Below, in pieces: positions 55,484 through 63,885 of a stretch of 64,000 nt of DNA; positions within the stretch are counted from its first letter, which is position 1, and every line of letters starts with the position of its first letter. The notes beneath the pieces were generated by a model. That model worked only from the letters and a program-made list of their open reading frames with translations. It did not search any database and was not told where the DNA came from. This DNA is from Cystobacter ferrugineus (GTDB lineage: Bacteria > Myxococcota > Myxococcia > Myxococcales > Myxococcaceae): contig NZ_MPIN01000024.1 in the NCBI RefSeq assembly GCF_001887355.1, forward strand, positions 1-64,000. Reading direction: 5' to 3'. The position numbers were made by a program, and so were the translations under genes.

Positions 55484-58201
55484 CGCCGGCTTCGGTCTGC
55501 GAGCGCTCAGCAGCCTCCGCCGACCACGCTTCGGCATCCTTCCCTGCCGGCGGGCACCAGCCTGTTGCTTCAGGTCATCGATGACTCGGGCCACCCGGTT
55601 TCAGGTGCGGCCGTCTCCTCCCGGGAGGCGCTCTTCCCCGTCGACAGCACCGGCCACCTGCTCCTGGAGAATCTTCCGTCCGGGCGCTTCCTGGCCCGCG
55701 TGGACGCGCTCGGCTTCACGTCGGCCACGGCGGTGATGGAGTTGCAGAAGGGGACGCACGTGGGTGCGCAGGTGAAGCTGCTGCGGCTGCCCGACCCGCT
55801 TCCCTTCCAGGCCGAGGCGGGCGGCATCCTCGAGACGCCGCAGGTGCGCGTCACCCTTCCCGCGAGCGCCGTCGTGGATGCACTCGGCCAGCCCGTCACC
55901 GGCACCGTGAATGTCACCATCGCCCCGTTGGACCCCACGCGCCAGCTCGGCTCCATGCCGGGCCCGCTCGAGGGCACCTCCGCGGTGGATGGACAGCCGG
56001 TGCAGCTCGAGAGCTTCTTCATGGCCGAGGTGGGCCTGTGGAGCAATGGCGCTCCCGTGCAGCTCGCGCCGGGGAAGTCCGCTACCCTGGAGTTCCTCCT
56101 GCCGGAGGCCCTGGCCAGCCAATTCCATGAGGGGGATACCGTGCCCGCGTGGTGGTTCGACCTGGACGCGGGCCAGTGGCGCGAGGAGGGGCAGGGCACC
56201 GTCCAGCCCTCCTCGACCCAGCCGGGAAGGCTGGCCTGGGTCGCCCAGGTGAAGCACTTCACGTGGTGGAACTGCGACATGCCCTGGACGGACAAGAGCT
56301 GCGTCAATGTGCTCTTCGTGGACGGCGCGGGAGCACCCGTCGCGGGCGCCGCGGTGAGGGCCGAGGGGCTCAGCTACTCGGGAGACAGCGGGATCTCATA
56401 CACCGGCGCCGATGGCCGGGTCTGCGTCGAGATCAAGCGAGGCAACACGGCGAGAATCGTCGCGCTCCAGGGAACGCTCAGCTCGGATGGGGTGGCGGTG
56501 ACGGGTTCGTCGACGGCGGCCGTCTGTGGTGGCAGCGGCCCCTGTACCGACGTCCGGCTCGTCGTGCGAGGCCCCGTCTGCGCGCCGGGTGCCTATCAGG
56601 CTTGCCCGTACACGGGGCCCGCTGGCACTGAGGGCCAGGGGTCGTGCCGGGCAGCCCGCCAGCGGTGCAACGTCTCGGGGGCGGAGTGGAGCGCCTGCGC
56701 GGGGCAGGTGTTGCCCACGGCCGAGAGCTGCCGGACTCCTTTCGATGATGACTGCGATGGGACGGTGAACGAGGGCTGCTCCTGTTCCGACCTGATGGGT
56801 CTGCCCTGCTATGGCGGCTCCTCGGGGACGCAGGGGGTGGGGGCCTGCCACGCGGGGACGGTGAGGTGCGACAGCTTCGGCAACGTCGTCTGTTTGGGGC
56901 AACAACTCCCAAGGCCGGAGAACTGCTCGACGCTCGAGGATGAAGACTGCAATGGCAGGAGCGAGGGATGCGAGCCCGTGTCCCCATGGTTCTGGCAGCT
57001 GGACACGACCTGCTCCTCCACGTCGAAGCCGCTGGGCGTGGCCGTGGACCGCCAGGGCAACACGCTGACCCTGAACAGCCTCTCGGGCACCGTCACCCTC
57101 GGCGGCACCGCCTTCACGGGAGACGAGGGCGATATGCTCCTGGTGAAGGTGGATGGGAAGGGTCACCCCACCTGGGCCCAACTGATCGACATCTACGCGC
57201 GCTCCGCCTACCTCGCCACGAAGGAGGGCCTCGCCGTGGACGCGGCGGGGAACGTGGTGGTGTCGGGGTCGTTTTCCGGAGACCTGAAGGTGGGAGGGAT
57301 TTCGCTGGCCAATTACGCCCCTCCGAAGACCTTCGTGGTGAAGTTCGCTCCCGATGGCAGCCCGTTGTGGGCCCAGACCTTTGGTGGGGAGCTCGGCAGT
57401 GCGGCCGTGGCCACCGACGCCGCTGGCAACATCGCCCTCCTGGCCATTCCCAGCGGCAGCGGATTCTACGTGGCGAAGCTCGATGGGAACACGGGAGCGA
57501 CTCTCTGGAGTCGGTTCTTCGTCGGCCCGGTGGCATTTGCCACCGCCATCGACATGGATGAGGAGGGCAACGTCCTGCTGGCGGCGGACATGTTCGCGGA
57601 GATCGACCTCGATGGAATCGTGCTCCGCCCTCCCGCGGCAGCGACGTTCGCGTTCGTCACGAAGTTCGACGGCGCCACGGGCAAGGCCCGCTGGGGCCGG
57701 GTCGTGGCAAGGGTATCGGGGGAGGGAGGCGTACCGCTGTACTTGAAGGCCGCCAGGGCCGGCAAGATATGGGTGCTCACACCGCAATCGGGAGGCACGC
57801 GGCTGGTCGCGCTCTCCTCGGAGGGCGAGGAACTCTGGGCTCGCGGCACCTCGGCGTACCTGGACTCCCTGCATCTGGGAACCGACGCCTCGGGCAATGC
57901 CCGGGTCTCCGGGGCGTTCTCGGGCAGTGTCGACCTGGGCGGTGGGAGCCGCGCGTCCAGCAACCCCGCCGCGTTCGTGGCCTGGTACGACCCGGCGGGC
58001 AATTACTTGAAGGACCGCGTCTACCCCACGGCCGAGGGAGGTGGAGGGCACTCTGGGGGTGTTGGAACAGGCGTTGACCTCGAGGGAAGCGTGCTATTGG
58101 GAGGATGGTTCACCGGCGCCGCGAACTTCGGGCTGGGGCCGGTGAACGCGTGCTCCGACACCACCTTCGTGTTGAAGATGGAGCCCTCCTCTACGCCCTG
58201 A
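55415..58201 (+). CDS. MopE-like surface protein, 5' end uncertain
   Basis: A large envelope protein whose convincing part begins near 55520 (PPTTLRHPSLPAGTSLLLQV). It contains a carboxypeptidase-regulatory-like domain (VIDDSGHPVSGAAV), a second such domain around 56320, and a Cys-rich region with two MopE-type motifs (DDDCDGTVNEGCSC and DEDCNGRSEGC). A long propeller-like region of repeated Val-Asp-Gly-x-Gly-x strands follows (AVDAAGNVVVSGSFSGDL, ATDAAGNIALLAI, DASGNARVSGAFSGSVDLGG). Such proteins are secreted to the myxobacterial surface. No signal peptide or good start exists: the first 35 codons from GTG 55415 look non-coding and overlap a minus-strand remnant, so the gene may be truncated. 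Confidence 0.65.
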   Translation: MSGRRTLVPATSHGQGAAGHRGHRRLRSASAQQPPPTTLRHPSLPAGTSLLLQVIDDSGHPVSGAAVSSREALFPVDSTGHLLLENLPSGRFLARVDALGFTSATAVMELQKGTHVGAQVKLLRLPDPLPFQAEAGGILETPQVRVTLPASAVVDALGQPVTGTVNVTIAPLDPTRQLGSMPGPLEGTSAVDGQPVQLESFFMAEVGLWSNGAPVQLAPGKSATLEFLLPEALASQFHEGDTVPAWWFDLDAGQWREEGQGTVQPSSTQPGRLAWVAQVKHFTWWNCDMPWTDKSCVNVLFVDGAGAPVAGAAVRAEGLSYSGDSGISYTGADGRVCVEIKRGNTARIVALQGTLSSDGVAVTGSSTAAVCGGSGPCTDVRLVVRGPVCAPGAYQACPYTGPAGTEGQGSCRAARQRCNVSGAEWSACAGQVLPTAESCRTPFDDDCDGTVNEGCSCSDLMGLPCYGGSSGTQGVGACHAGTVRCDSFGNVVCLGQQLPRPENCSTLEDEDCNGRSEGCEPVSPWFWQLDTTCSSTSKPLGVAVDRQGNTLTLNSLSGTVTLGGTAFTGDEGDMLLVKVDGKGHPTWAQLIDIYARSAYLATKEGLAVDAAGNVVVSGSFSGDLKVGGISLANYAPPKTFVVKFAPDGSPLWAQTFGGELGSAAVATDAAGNIALLAIPSGSGFYVAKLDGNTGATLWSRFFVGPVAFATAIDMDEEGNVLLAADMFAEIDLDGIVLRPPAAATFAFVTKFDGATGKARWGRVVARVSGEGGVPLYLKAARAGKIWVLTPQSGGTRLVALSSEGEELWARGTSAYLDSLHLGTDASGNARVSGAFSGSVDLGGGSRASSNPAAFVAWYDPAGNYLKDRVYPTAEGGGGHSGGVGTGVDLEGSVLLGGWFTGAANFGLGPVNACSDTTFVLKMEPSSTP

Positions 58202-58581
58202 GCCCACGGGACCGGCGTCACGCCCGTCAGGAATGCGCGGGCGGACGCCACTTCACCTTCATCCTCAGGCCCTCGACGCCCGAGAAGGGTGTCAGCCGAT
58301 GCGTAGGCGACGTGGTGTCGGAACGAGTTTCGACCTTACCCATTTTTTGGGGGCTTTGGGCACAAGTACGAGCGGTGAACTGGCAGTACGAATCTCCATC
58401 TGGATAACAACACCCAACACTGTAAGTGCACAGAAGGACGTGCCTTCGCCGTCCTTCTGTCACCCAGTTCGCTCATTACGCGCGCCTGGTGCTACTACCA
58501 TTCGACGCTTGAAATCACGAATCGGCGTAGCGCCATGTTGGTCATGGCGGCCAAGAATGCCCATACCAACTAAAGAACAGA
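58202..58581. other. Gene-poor stretch with an 11-bp hairpin
   Basis: About 380 bp, AT-richer than the surroundings. It holds a perfect 11-bp inverted repeat, ACAGAAGGACG/CGTCCTTCTGT with a 9-nt loop (58430-58460), which could terminate either neighbour. A Cys-containing minus-strand frame at 58227-58463 (CCYPDGDSYCQFTARTC) might be a relic of a small protein but is not supported otherwise. Confidence 0.4.
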
Positions 58582-59061
58582 TCAGTCGGTATACAGGCAA
58601 TGCCCACCGTGAAGGTCTGGGCGGTTTGGTCCAACGTATATTCCACCATAGGGACAACTCTTGATGGTGGTGTAGAACGTGTAAAGAACCGTCCCATTCA
58701 ACTCGCGCAGGCAAACACCGCCATGAAGATCCGGCATGTTTGGCCCGGCGTAAACCCAGCCAGTGCCGCAGTTTTTGGTTAGAGTGTATCGCGAAGTGAG
58801 TATGCACTGCGGACCGGTGTACAAGCACACGCCACCATGCTCCTCCGGTTTGTTCGGACCCACATAAACGCCATCATATCCGCAGTCTTTTGTTGTTGTG
58901 TGCTGCGATACAATGTCACAAGAGTTGCCGAGTGCTTGCTTTTGAGAAACAATCACATCGACCAATTCTGTTGGCCCATCCACCGATCCTGCGGGCTCCT
59001 CACCGCACGAACTGACTGTTACAGCAAGCACACACAAACGCATTGCCTTGATCGCGGACAC
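58582..59061 (-). CDS. Low-GC lipoprotein built of three short repeats
   Basis: A 159-residue exported protein starting at GTG 59061, with GGAGG 6 nt upstream. The leader ends in a lipobox (TVSSC, Cys19). The mature protein has three tandem repeats of about 35-40 residues, each carrying a Cys-x-x-x-x... pair and the core G-x-x-Y-V-G-P-N-x-P-x-x-H-G-G-x-C-L (near residues 64-80, 102-118, 141-156). GC content is clearly lower than in the neighbouring genes, and codon third positions are often A/T. I do not recognise the family. It resembles small secreted Cys-repeat domains; lateral acquisition is likely. Confidence 0.7.
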   Translation of the reverse strand: MSAIKAMRLCVLAVTVSSCGEEPAGSVDGPTELVDVIVSQKQALGNSCDIVSQHTTTKDCGYDGVYVGPNKPEEHGGVCLYTGPQCILTSRYTLTKNCGTGWVYAGPNMPDLHGGVCLRELNGTVLYTFYTTIKSCPYGGIYVGPNRPDLHGGHCLYTD

Positions 59062-59474
59062 GTATCGCCTCCAATGCCAACGTGGACACCACAGCGATTG
59101 TCTTGTTGCTGTGGGTAAAATCGTATGCTTGCCTTAAACGAAGAAGGATGCATCACTCATTGTTAGCGTAGTGGGAGAATTTCTTCGCCACTGTTCTTTC
59201 TTTAACCTTGCGCAAGTTCCTTTGGGGCGGGGCGACACAGCGCCCCCCCCAGTTGGCTAGAGTTCTTCGGACTCACGAATCATTCAGGACTCCATCGCTC
59301 CGGTCGCCAAACGGGAGCGGTGCGGCGGACGCGCCTCTGTGGCGCGTCTGCGGGCTGAGGGACAATATCCTACTGGCGAGCAGGGCAGTCGACTGCCCTA
59401 AGTAGCAGCCATGGTCGCTGCACCTATCTGGTCTGTTTCAGCAGCACTGGCTACGTCATCTGCTAGGGTGGACC
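59062..59474. promoter_or_regulatory. Upstream region between repeat lipoprotein and DUF2381 operon
   Basis: About 410 bp between divergent genes, low in GC over its first 150 bp. It should contain both promoters. No operator, promoter or gene was recognised. Confidence 0.35.
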
Positions 59475-60377
59475 TTGGAGGTATCCACCCTGGCCCGACT
59501 TTTCCCGTGGCTACCGCTCGCGCTCCTGATGAGCGCCACCGCGGCAGCGCAGCCCCAGCCCCCCACCCGTGAGCGCCAGGAGCGGCGCGTCACCCTTCCC
59601 AGCAACCCCGAGGAGCCCGGGCCGGAGGTGCGCGTGGCCGCCGGCATCGCCACGTACCTGCGCTTCGACATGCCCGTGGACAGGGCCGCGGTGGAGGTGG
59701 AGGGACGCCCCGTCCGCTTCAAATGGGTGGAGGCAGGAGACACCCTCATCGGCCTGGAGCCCTCGGTGGACTTGGGCGCCGAGGAGAAGCTGGTGGTGCG
59801 CGTGCGCTACCGGGACGGTGCCTCCCCGGCCCGGGCCACGCTCACGCTGGTGACGCGCCCCGGGGTGGTCGACAAAGAGGTGGAGGTGGTGCGCCGCCCG
59901 CGCACGCTGGAGGCGCTGGAGGCCGCGCTGGTGGAGAAGGAGGCGGAGCTCGCAGCGCTGAAGGCCCAGTGCGGGGTGGGTGGGCACGCCGGGCTCGTCT
60001 TCTCGGGGCAGCTCGACGTGGACGGCGTACGGGCCCGGCGCCTCGAGGGTGAGCGTACAACCCCCCAGAATGGCTTGGAGTACATGGGAGGAGAGGCGTA
60101 CCGCGCCGCCCGCTGGGCACTCGCCGTCGTCCGCTTGCGCAACCTGCCGGGGCAACCACCGTGGGTGCCCGGCACCGCGCGCCTCGCCCGAGAGGACGGC
60201 ACCTCGGTGAAGGTGCTCTCCATGGCCATGGACAAAGCGCAGCTCGCGCCTGGCGAGGAGGGCCTCGTGGCGGTGGAGACGGAGGCTCACCTCTGGAAAG
60301 CGAAGGACGTTCTCCGCCTCGAGTTGGTGGACAAGAGCGGCCACCGGCACCTCTCCATTCCCAACGTGAAGCAGTAG
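59475..60377 (+). CDS. DUF2381 family protein (Myxococcota-specific)
   Basis: A 300-residue exported protein. A signal peptide ends near TAAAQPQ. The family (DUF2381, TIGR02268) is a myxobacterial paralogous group. Key stretches are VRVAAGIATYLRFDMPVDRAAVEVEGR, IGLEPSVDLGAEEKLVVRVRY, a coiled-coil LEALEAALVEKEAELAALKAQC, and WALAVVRLRNLPGQPPWVPG near residue 215. Members are usually paired with a Ser/Thr kinase, as here (13-bp gap). The protein may be a periplasmic sensor for that kinase; this is inference. Confidence 0.82.
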   Translation: MEVSTLARLFPWLPLALLMSATAAAQPQPPTRERQERRVTLPSNPEEPGPEVRVAAGIATYLRFDMPVDRAAVEVEGRPVRFKWVEAGDTLIGLEPSVDLGAEEKLVVRVRYRDGASPARATLTLVTRPGVVDKEVEVVRRPRTLEALEAALVEKEAELAALKAQCGVGGHAGLVFSGQLDVDGVRARRLEGERTTPQNGLEYMGGEAYRAARWALAVVRLRNLPGQPPWVPGTARLAREDGTSVKVLSMAMDKAQLAPGEEGLVAVETEAHLWKAKDVLRLELVDKSGHRHLSIPNVKQ

Positions 60378-60389
60378 GAGCGGCGACCC

Positions 60390-62279
60390 ATGACGACGCA
60401 TGCTCTGCACCCGGACCAGCTCAAGCCCGGCGACATGGTGGGGCCCTGGCTCATCACCCAGGTGCTGGGCCGCGGCGGCTCCTCGCGCGTCTTCAAGGTG
60501 GAGCGCGACGGCCAGCCCTACTCCATGAAGGTGGCGCTCCACCCCCTCTCCGACTCCCGGGCGCACCTCTTCGAGGACAAGTACCCGGAAGAGGCGTACG
60601 TGGAGGACAAGAACGCCTACCGTCGGCTGGCGCGCGAGGCTGCGGCGCTTTTCACCTATTCCTCCCACCCCAACCTCTTGCGAGTGTACGGGGTGGACTT
60701 CTGGCCCAGCCCCAGCACGGGCTACCCCTTCCTCGTCACGGACTACGTGGACGGGGACACCTGGCATGAGTGGCGCTGGCGCACGCCTCCTCACGCCCTT
60801 CGGCTGGCGCGCACCTTCGGCGAAGTGGTGCGCACCGTGGGTGCGCTGCACGCGCGCGGCGTCTACCACCGGGACTTGAAGGCGGAGAACATCCTCATCC
60901 GCCGCGCGGATGGCCGCCCCTTCCTCATCGACTTCGGCACCGCGCGCCTGCCCGGCGCTCTCACTCAAACCATGGGCCTGCCCGAGGGCGTGCTGCACCT
61001 GGTGCCGCCGGAGTTGCTCGCCTACGCCCGTAGCTAGGCATGGGAAAAGGGGAAGCCCTTCCGGGGAGGCGCGAGTGCGGACCTGTACGCCCTGGGGGTG
61101 CTGCTCTACCAGGCCCTCACGGACTTGCACCCCTTCAACCCGGAGTTGCCGGACAAGGAGCTGGTGGCGGCCATCGCCACCGTCCCTCCCATGGCCCCCC
61201 ACCTCCTCAACCCCCTGGCGCCGCGCTCCTTGAGCGACATCGCCATGAAGCTGCTGGAGAAGCGACCCGAGGATCGCTACCCCAACACCGAAGCGCTGCT
61301 CCAGGCGTTGGAGGAGGCTGCCGAGAAGGGGAGTTCGTCCCCCGCCTGGAAGGTGCCGCTCTTCCCCGCCGAGGAGGGCCTGGATGAGGCGGAAGAGGGC
61401 CTGGAGGAGCCACCGCCCCAGGAGGAAGAAGAAAGGGAGCCTTCGCCGGGGTGGCCGGAGCCGGAGCCCGAGGGACCGCAAGAGGTACAGCCGCTTGCCG
61501 AGGAGCGAGAGCCGCAGCCGCAAGCCGCAAGCGAGGCTCAGGGCGCGCCCCCGCCTTCACCCGAGGAGTCGGCACGGCAGGAGCCTCCCGCCGCAGCCAT
61601 CCCTCCGCGCCGCGCCTGGAGGTCCCGGCTCCTCTTCGGAATGGTGGGCCTGGGCGTGCTCGGCCTTGCCTTGGGGGTGGTGCTCTCCTCCACACTCGCG
61701 CCCCCGCCCGCGGCGCTGCCGCCCGGGCCTGGCCGCTCCGCGAAAGGAAGTCCGCCCATGTCCACCTCTCCTCGCTCCTCCTCCTCGAGTCTCCTCGCCG
61801 CCTGGTTGTGCGCCACCGCCGGGTTGGGGTGTCCCGCCGTTCAGGTGAAGCCCCCGGAGCCCGCTGACTGCCCCCAGCAGGCCACCGAGGCGATGGAGGC
61901 GTTGGAGCTCCGGACGGCCAGTCCGCTGGAGGCGATCATCGACATCAACCAGCCCGGGCGATTCGGTGAGGAAGGCGTCTACCAGGACGGCCCCATCACC
62001 AGCCGCATTACCCGGGGAGACGGCAACCTTCCGGAGGGGACATTGCTCCACGGCCAGCTCTGGACGGGCTCCGGCATCGACGAGGACTGGGGGGAGAGAA
62101 AGCGGCCGGCCGTCATGGGCCGATACACCCAGGCCGTGCTACCGGATGGCCGGAAGTACCCGGTGTGCATCGTGCTGGGCGACCGAGACGGGCGTATCGC
62201 CGTATGGGAGGGCTCCAAGCCAGGAGCCTTCCTCCTCAGCCGGAACGTGCCGGTGAGCGCCGTCTGGCGTTGGCCCTAA
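60390..62279 (+). pseudogene. Membrane Ser/Thr kinase interrupted by one in-frame TAG
   Basis: One continuous reading frame of 630 codons is broken only by TAG at 61035-61037. The part before it (215 residues) has the glycine loop LGRGGSSRVF, HRDLKAEN and DFG. Directly after the TAG, in the same frame, the C-lobe continues: AWEKGKPFRGG, ASADLYALGVLLYQALTDLHP, KLLEKRPEDRYP. Then come an acidic Pro/Glu linker, a membrane helix (LLFGMVGLGVLGLALGVVL) and a conserved extracytoplasmic tail with INQPGRFGEEGVYQDGPI. A single base change from GAG, CAG, TCG or TTG would explain it. Without readthrough the kinase is truncated. It partners the DUF2381 gene upstream. Confidence 0.85.
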
Positions 62280-62548
62280 AAGGCATAACACAAATGTACT
62301 GCCGGGCAGTGCCCTTTCGGAACAAGCGGTTTTTTCAGGCACTTTCCCAGGTTTCAGGTTGTTGACAACCGCCTGGGCTGAAGCCTTAATGAAAAAAGGG
62401 CCAGGTTTCCCTGGCCCCGGCAAATTGGGATTGAGACTCCCGATCTGCTCGACATACCCCCGTGGCGACGGAGGCATGACAGTGCACTTTGCTTATATAG
62501 CAAGGGTCGTGGTCCGTCAAACGGGGATGCCCATGAAAGGCACTCCAA
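62280..62548. other. Gene-free stretch with two structured hairpins
   Basis: No coding sequence is convincing. A nested hairpin lies at 62346-62377: outer stem CCCAGG/CCTGGG, inner GGTTGT/ACAACC. It is followed by a minus-strand intrinsic terminator. A possible decayed tRNA or attachment site on the minus strand, before the terminator, could not be confirmed. Confidence 0.45.
62392..62417 (-). terminator. Strong minus-strand intrinsic terminator
   Basis: An 8-bp perfect stem GGGCCAGG/CCTGGCCC with a GAAA tetraloop, followed on the minus strand by TTTTTT. No minus-strand gene ends just before it, so it may serve a small RNA or a lost gene. Confidence 0.75.
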
Positions 62549-62806
62549 GTGAAGTGGACCACCCTTGAAGACGAACTCCTCGAAGAAGAGATCCTCGGGA
62601 CTCAACCAGCAGAGGTCCCGCTCCAGCCACATGTGAGTCGTTACTACGTCCCTTTGCCTCGGGGCAGGGAGGGCGAAGAGCTCAGACGGCGCTTTGAGGA
62701 CAGGTTTGTCCATCTGGACATGCGCACCGGGAAGGTCTCGGATTCGCCGACGGTTCCTGGTGACGACGAGACTCGTAGTAGCGACCCGGCGACTGATTAC
62801 CCCTAG
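62549..62806 (+). CDS. Small hypothetical protein
   Basis: An 85-residue frame starting at GTG 62549, strongly acidic at first (TTLEDELLEEEILG) and charged later (GREGEELRRRFEDRF). There is no family match. It is supported mainly by a strong plus-strand terminator 37 bp after the stop. The opposite strand also has an open frame, so orientation is not certain. Confidence 0.4.
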   Translation: MKWTTLEDELLEEEILGTQPAEVPLQPHVSRYYVPLPRGREGEELRRRFEDRFVHLDMRTGKVSDSPTVPGDDETRSSDPATDYP

Positions 62807-62842
62807 CTTTAGGCTAGCGCTCAGGCGCCCTGAGTAGTCGGT

Positions 62843-62886
62843 GAGGACCGCCGCGGTAGAGCGACGCGGCGGTCCTCATTTTTTTG
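62843..62886 (+). terminator. Intrinsic terminator
   Basis: A 12-bp perfect stem GAGGACCGCCGC (62843-62854) with GCGGCGGTCCTC (62866-62877), followed by ATTTTTTTT. It ends plus-strand transcription and lies between convergent genes. Confidence 0.85.
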
Positions 62887-62903
62887 GGACTCGCTCGAAG
62901 GGC

Positions 62904-63449
62904 CTACGGGCCGACGAGCTCGCAGTCTCGTACGAGCACATCCATCATCAGCCCCGCGACGCGGCCGCGGATGGTGACGCGCGCCCCCTTGGAGAGAGAG
63001 GCCGCCTTCGCCGCCTGGGCTTTCCCGAGGGCGCACTGCACCCGGACGGCTTCGAACATGGCTCCATCGCTGAGCACCAGGTAGGCGTCGTTGAGCATGT
63101 CCTTCCTGATGTCGGTGACGGTGCCCGTCGTCTGAATGACGTGCCCCTTGAAGGTGCCGTCCGCGCGGAGCTCGTTGTCGCGGTACTCCCCGAGGAGCGT
63201 GCGGATCTCCACCGTCCGCGCCGGCCCCGACGAAGCGGAGCTCGTCGCCGTGGCGCCACCGCCCTTGAGTGCCGACACCAGCCCGCCGAGGAGGCAGGTG
63301 CCGAAGCAGAGCAGCCCCAGGCCCCCGAAAATGAGGGCCAGCACCTTGCCTGTGGACATGCCGCGCGGGCGTGGTGTCCCGCATTTCGGACAGGCCACCG
63401 CGTCGGTGGCCACCTCAGTACCGCACTGCTTGCACTTCACCAGCGCCAT
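62904..63449 (-). CDS. Zinc-ribbon membrane protein with OB-fold (tRNA_anti-like) domain
   Basis: A 181-residue protein. The N-terminus is a zinc ribbon (VKCKQCGTEVATDAVACPKCG, two CxxC pairs). One membrane helix follows (VLALIFGGLGLLCFGTCLLGGLV, about residues 35-57). The last 105 residues resemble the tRNA_anti-like OB-fold domain (EYRDNELRADGTFKGHVIQTTGTVTDI), which in bacteria is found in many small envelope proteins of unknown role. The ATG at 63449 begins the zinc ribbon. The XRE gene lies divergent, about 100 bp away. Confidence 0.8.
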   Translation of the reverse strand: MALVKCKQCGTEVATDAVACPKCGTPRPRGMSTGKVLALIFGGLGLLCFGTCLLGGLVSALKGGGATATSSASSGPARTVEIRTLLGEYRDNELRADGTFKGHVIQTTGTVTDIRKDMLNDAYLVLSDGAMFEAVRVQCALGKAQAAKAASLSKGARVTIRGRVAGLMMDVLVRDCELVGP

Positions 63450-63547
63450 GTCCGCTCTCCCGGGACGGAACGTCCACACACGACGCTAGAGACACGTCGC
63501 TAGCGTCGTGGTGCGCGGTTGTAGGCGTTCCTAGGGTCCGCCGCAAG

Positions 63548-63820
63548 ATGCTGCGGCCCCGCACACGCCGCCCAGAGAGGGCGGAGCAGTACGAGAGCGC
63601 GGCCTACCGTGAGCTGCAGGCCCGGCTGGCCACCGCCGTGCGGCGCCTGCGCGAGGAGCGAGGCTGGACGCAGGAGGAGGCCGCTCACCGCTGCGGCATG
63701 ACGACGCGCCTCTTTCAGCGTGTGGAAGGAGCGGACGTCAACCTCACCTTCACCTCGCTCGCCCGACTGTGCGAAGGCTTCGGGGTGGACGTGGTGCAGT
63801 TGCTCAAATCGTCCGCGTGA
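63548..63820 (+). CDS. XRE-family helix-turn-helix regulator
   Basis: A 90-residue DNA-binding protein. The Cro/C1-type helix-turn-helix runs LATAVRRLREERGWTQEEAAHRCGMTTRLFQRVEGADVNLTFTSLARLCEGFGVDVVQLL (about residues 28-88). The short basic N-terminus is disordered. Such proteins often control a neighbour; the divergent zinc-ribbon gene is closest. A strong hairpin follows the stop. Confidence 0.85.
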   Translation: MLRPRTRRPERAEQYESAAYRELQARLATAVRRLREERGWTQEEAAHRCGMTTRLFQRVEGADVNLTFTSLARLCEGFGVDVVQLLKSSA

Positions 63821-63836
63821 GAAGCCGCCAAACGAC

Positions 63837-63869
63837 GACGGGCCGAAGCCTTTTAGGCTTCGGCCCGTC
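63837..63869. terminator. Hairpin between convergent genes
   Basis: A 14-bp perfect stem GACGGGCCGAAGCC/GGCTTCGGCCCGTC with a TTTTA loop. It sits 16 bp after the XRE stop and 17 bp from the end of the minus-strand partial gene, so it probably terminates both. No T-run follows. Confidence 0.75.
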
Positions 63870-63885
63870 ACCACCGCACCAAGCT

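Noticed and set aside
62418-62500. tRNA on the minus strand before the terminator
   Set aside because: A T-arm-like GGGAGTCTCAATCCC is present but the TTC loop, anticodon arm and acceptor pairing cannot be formed.
62354-62713. Minus-strand open frame across the small hypothetical gene
   Set aside because: It runs through the minus-strand terminator hairpin, and the plus-strand terminator at 62843-62886 favours the opposite orientation; not fully excluded.
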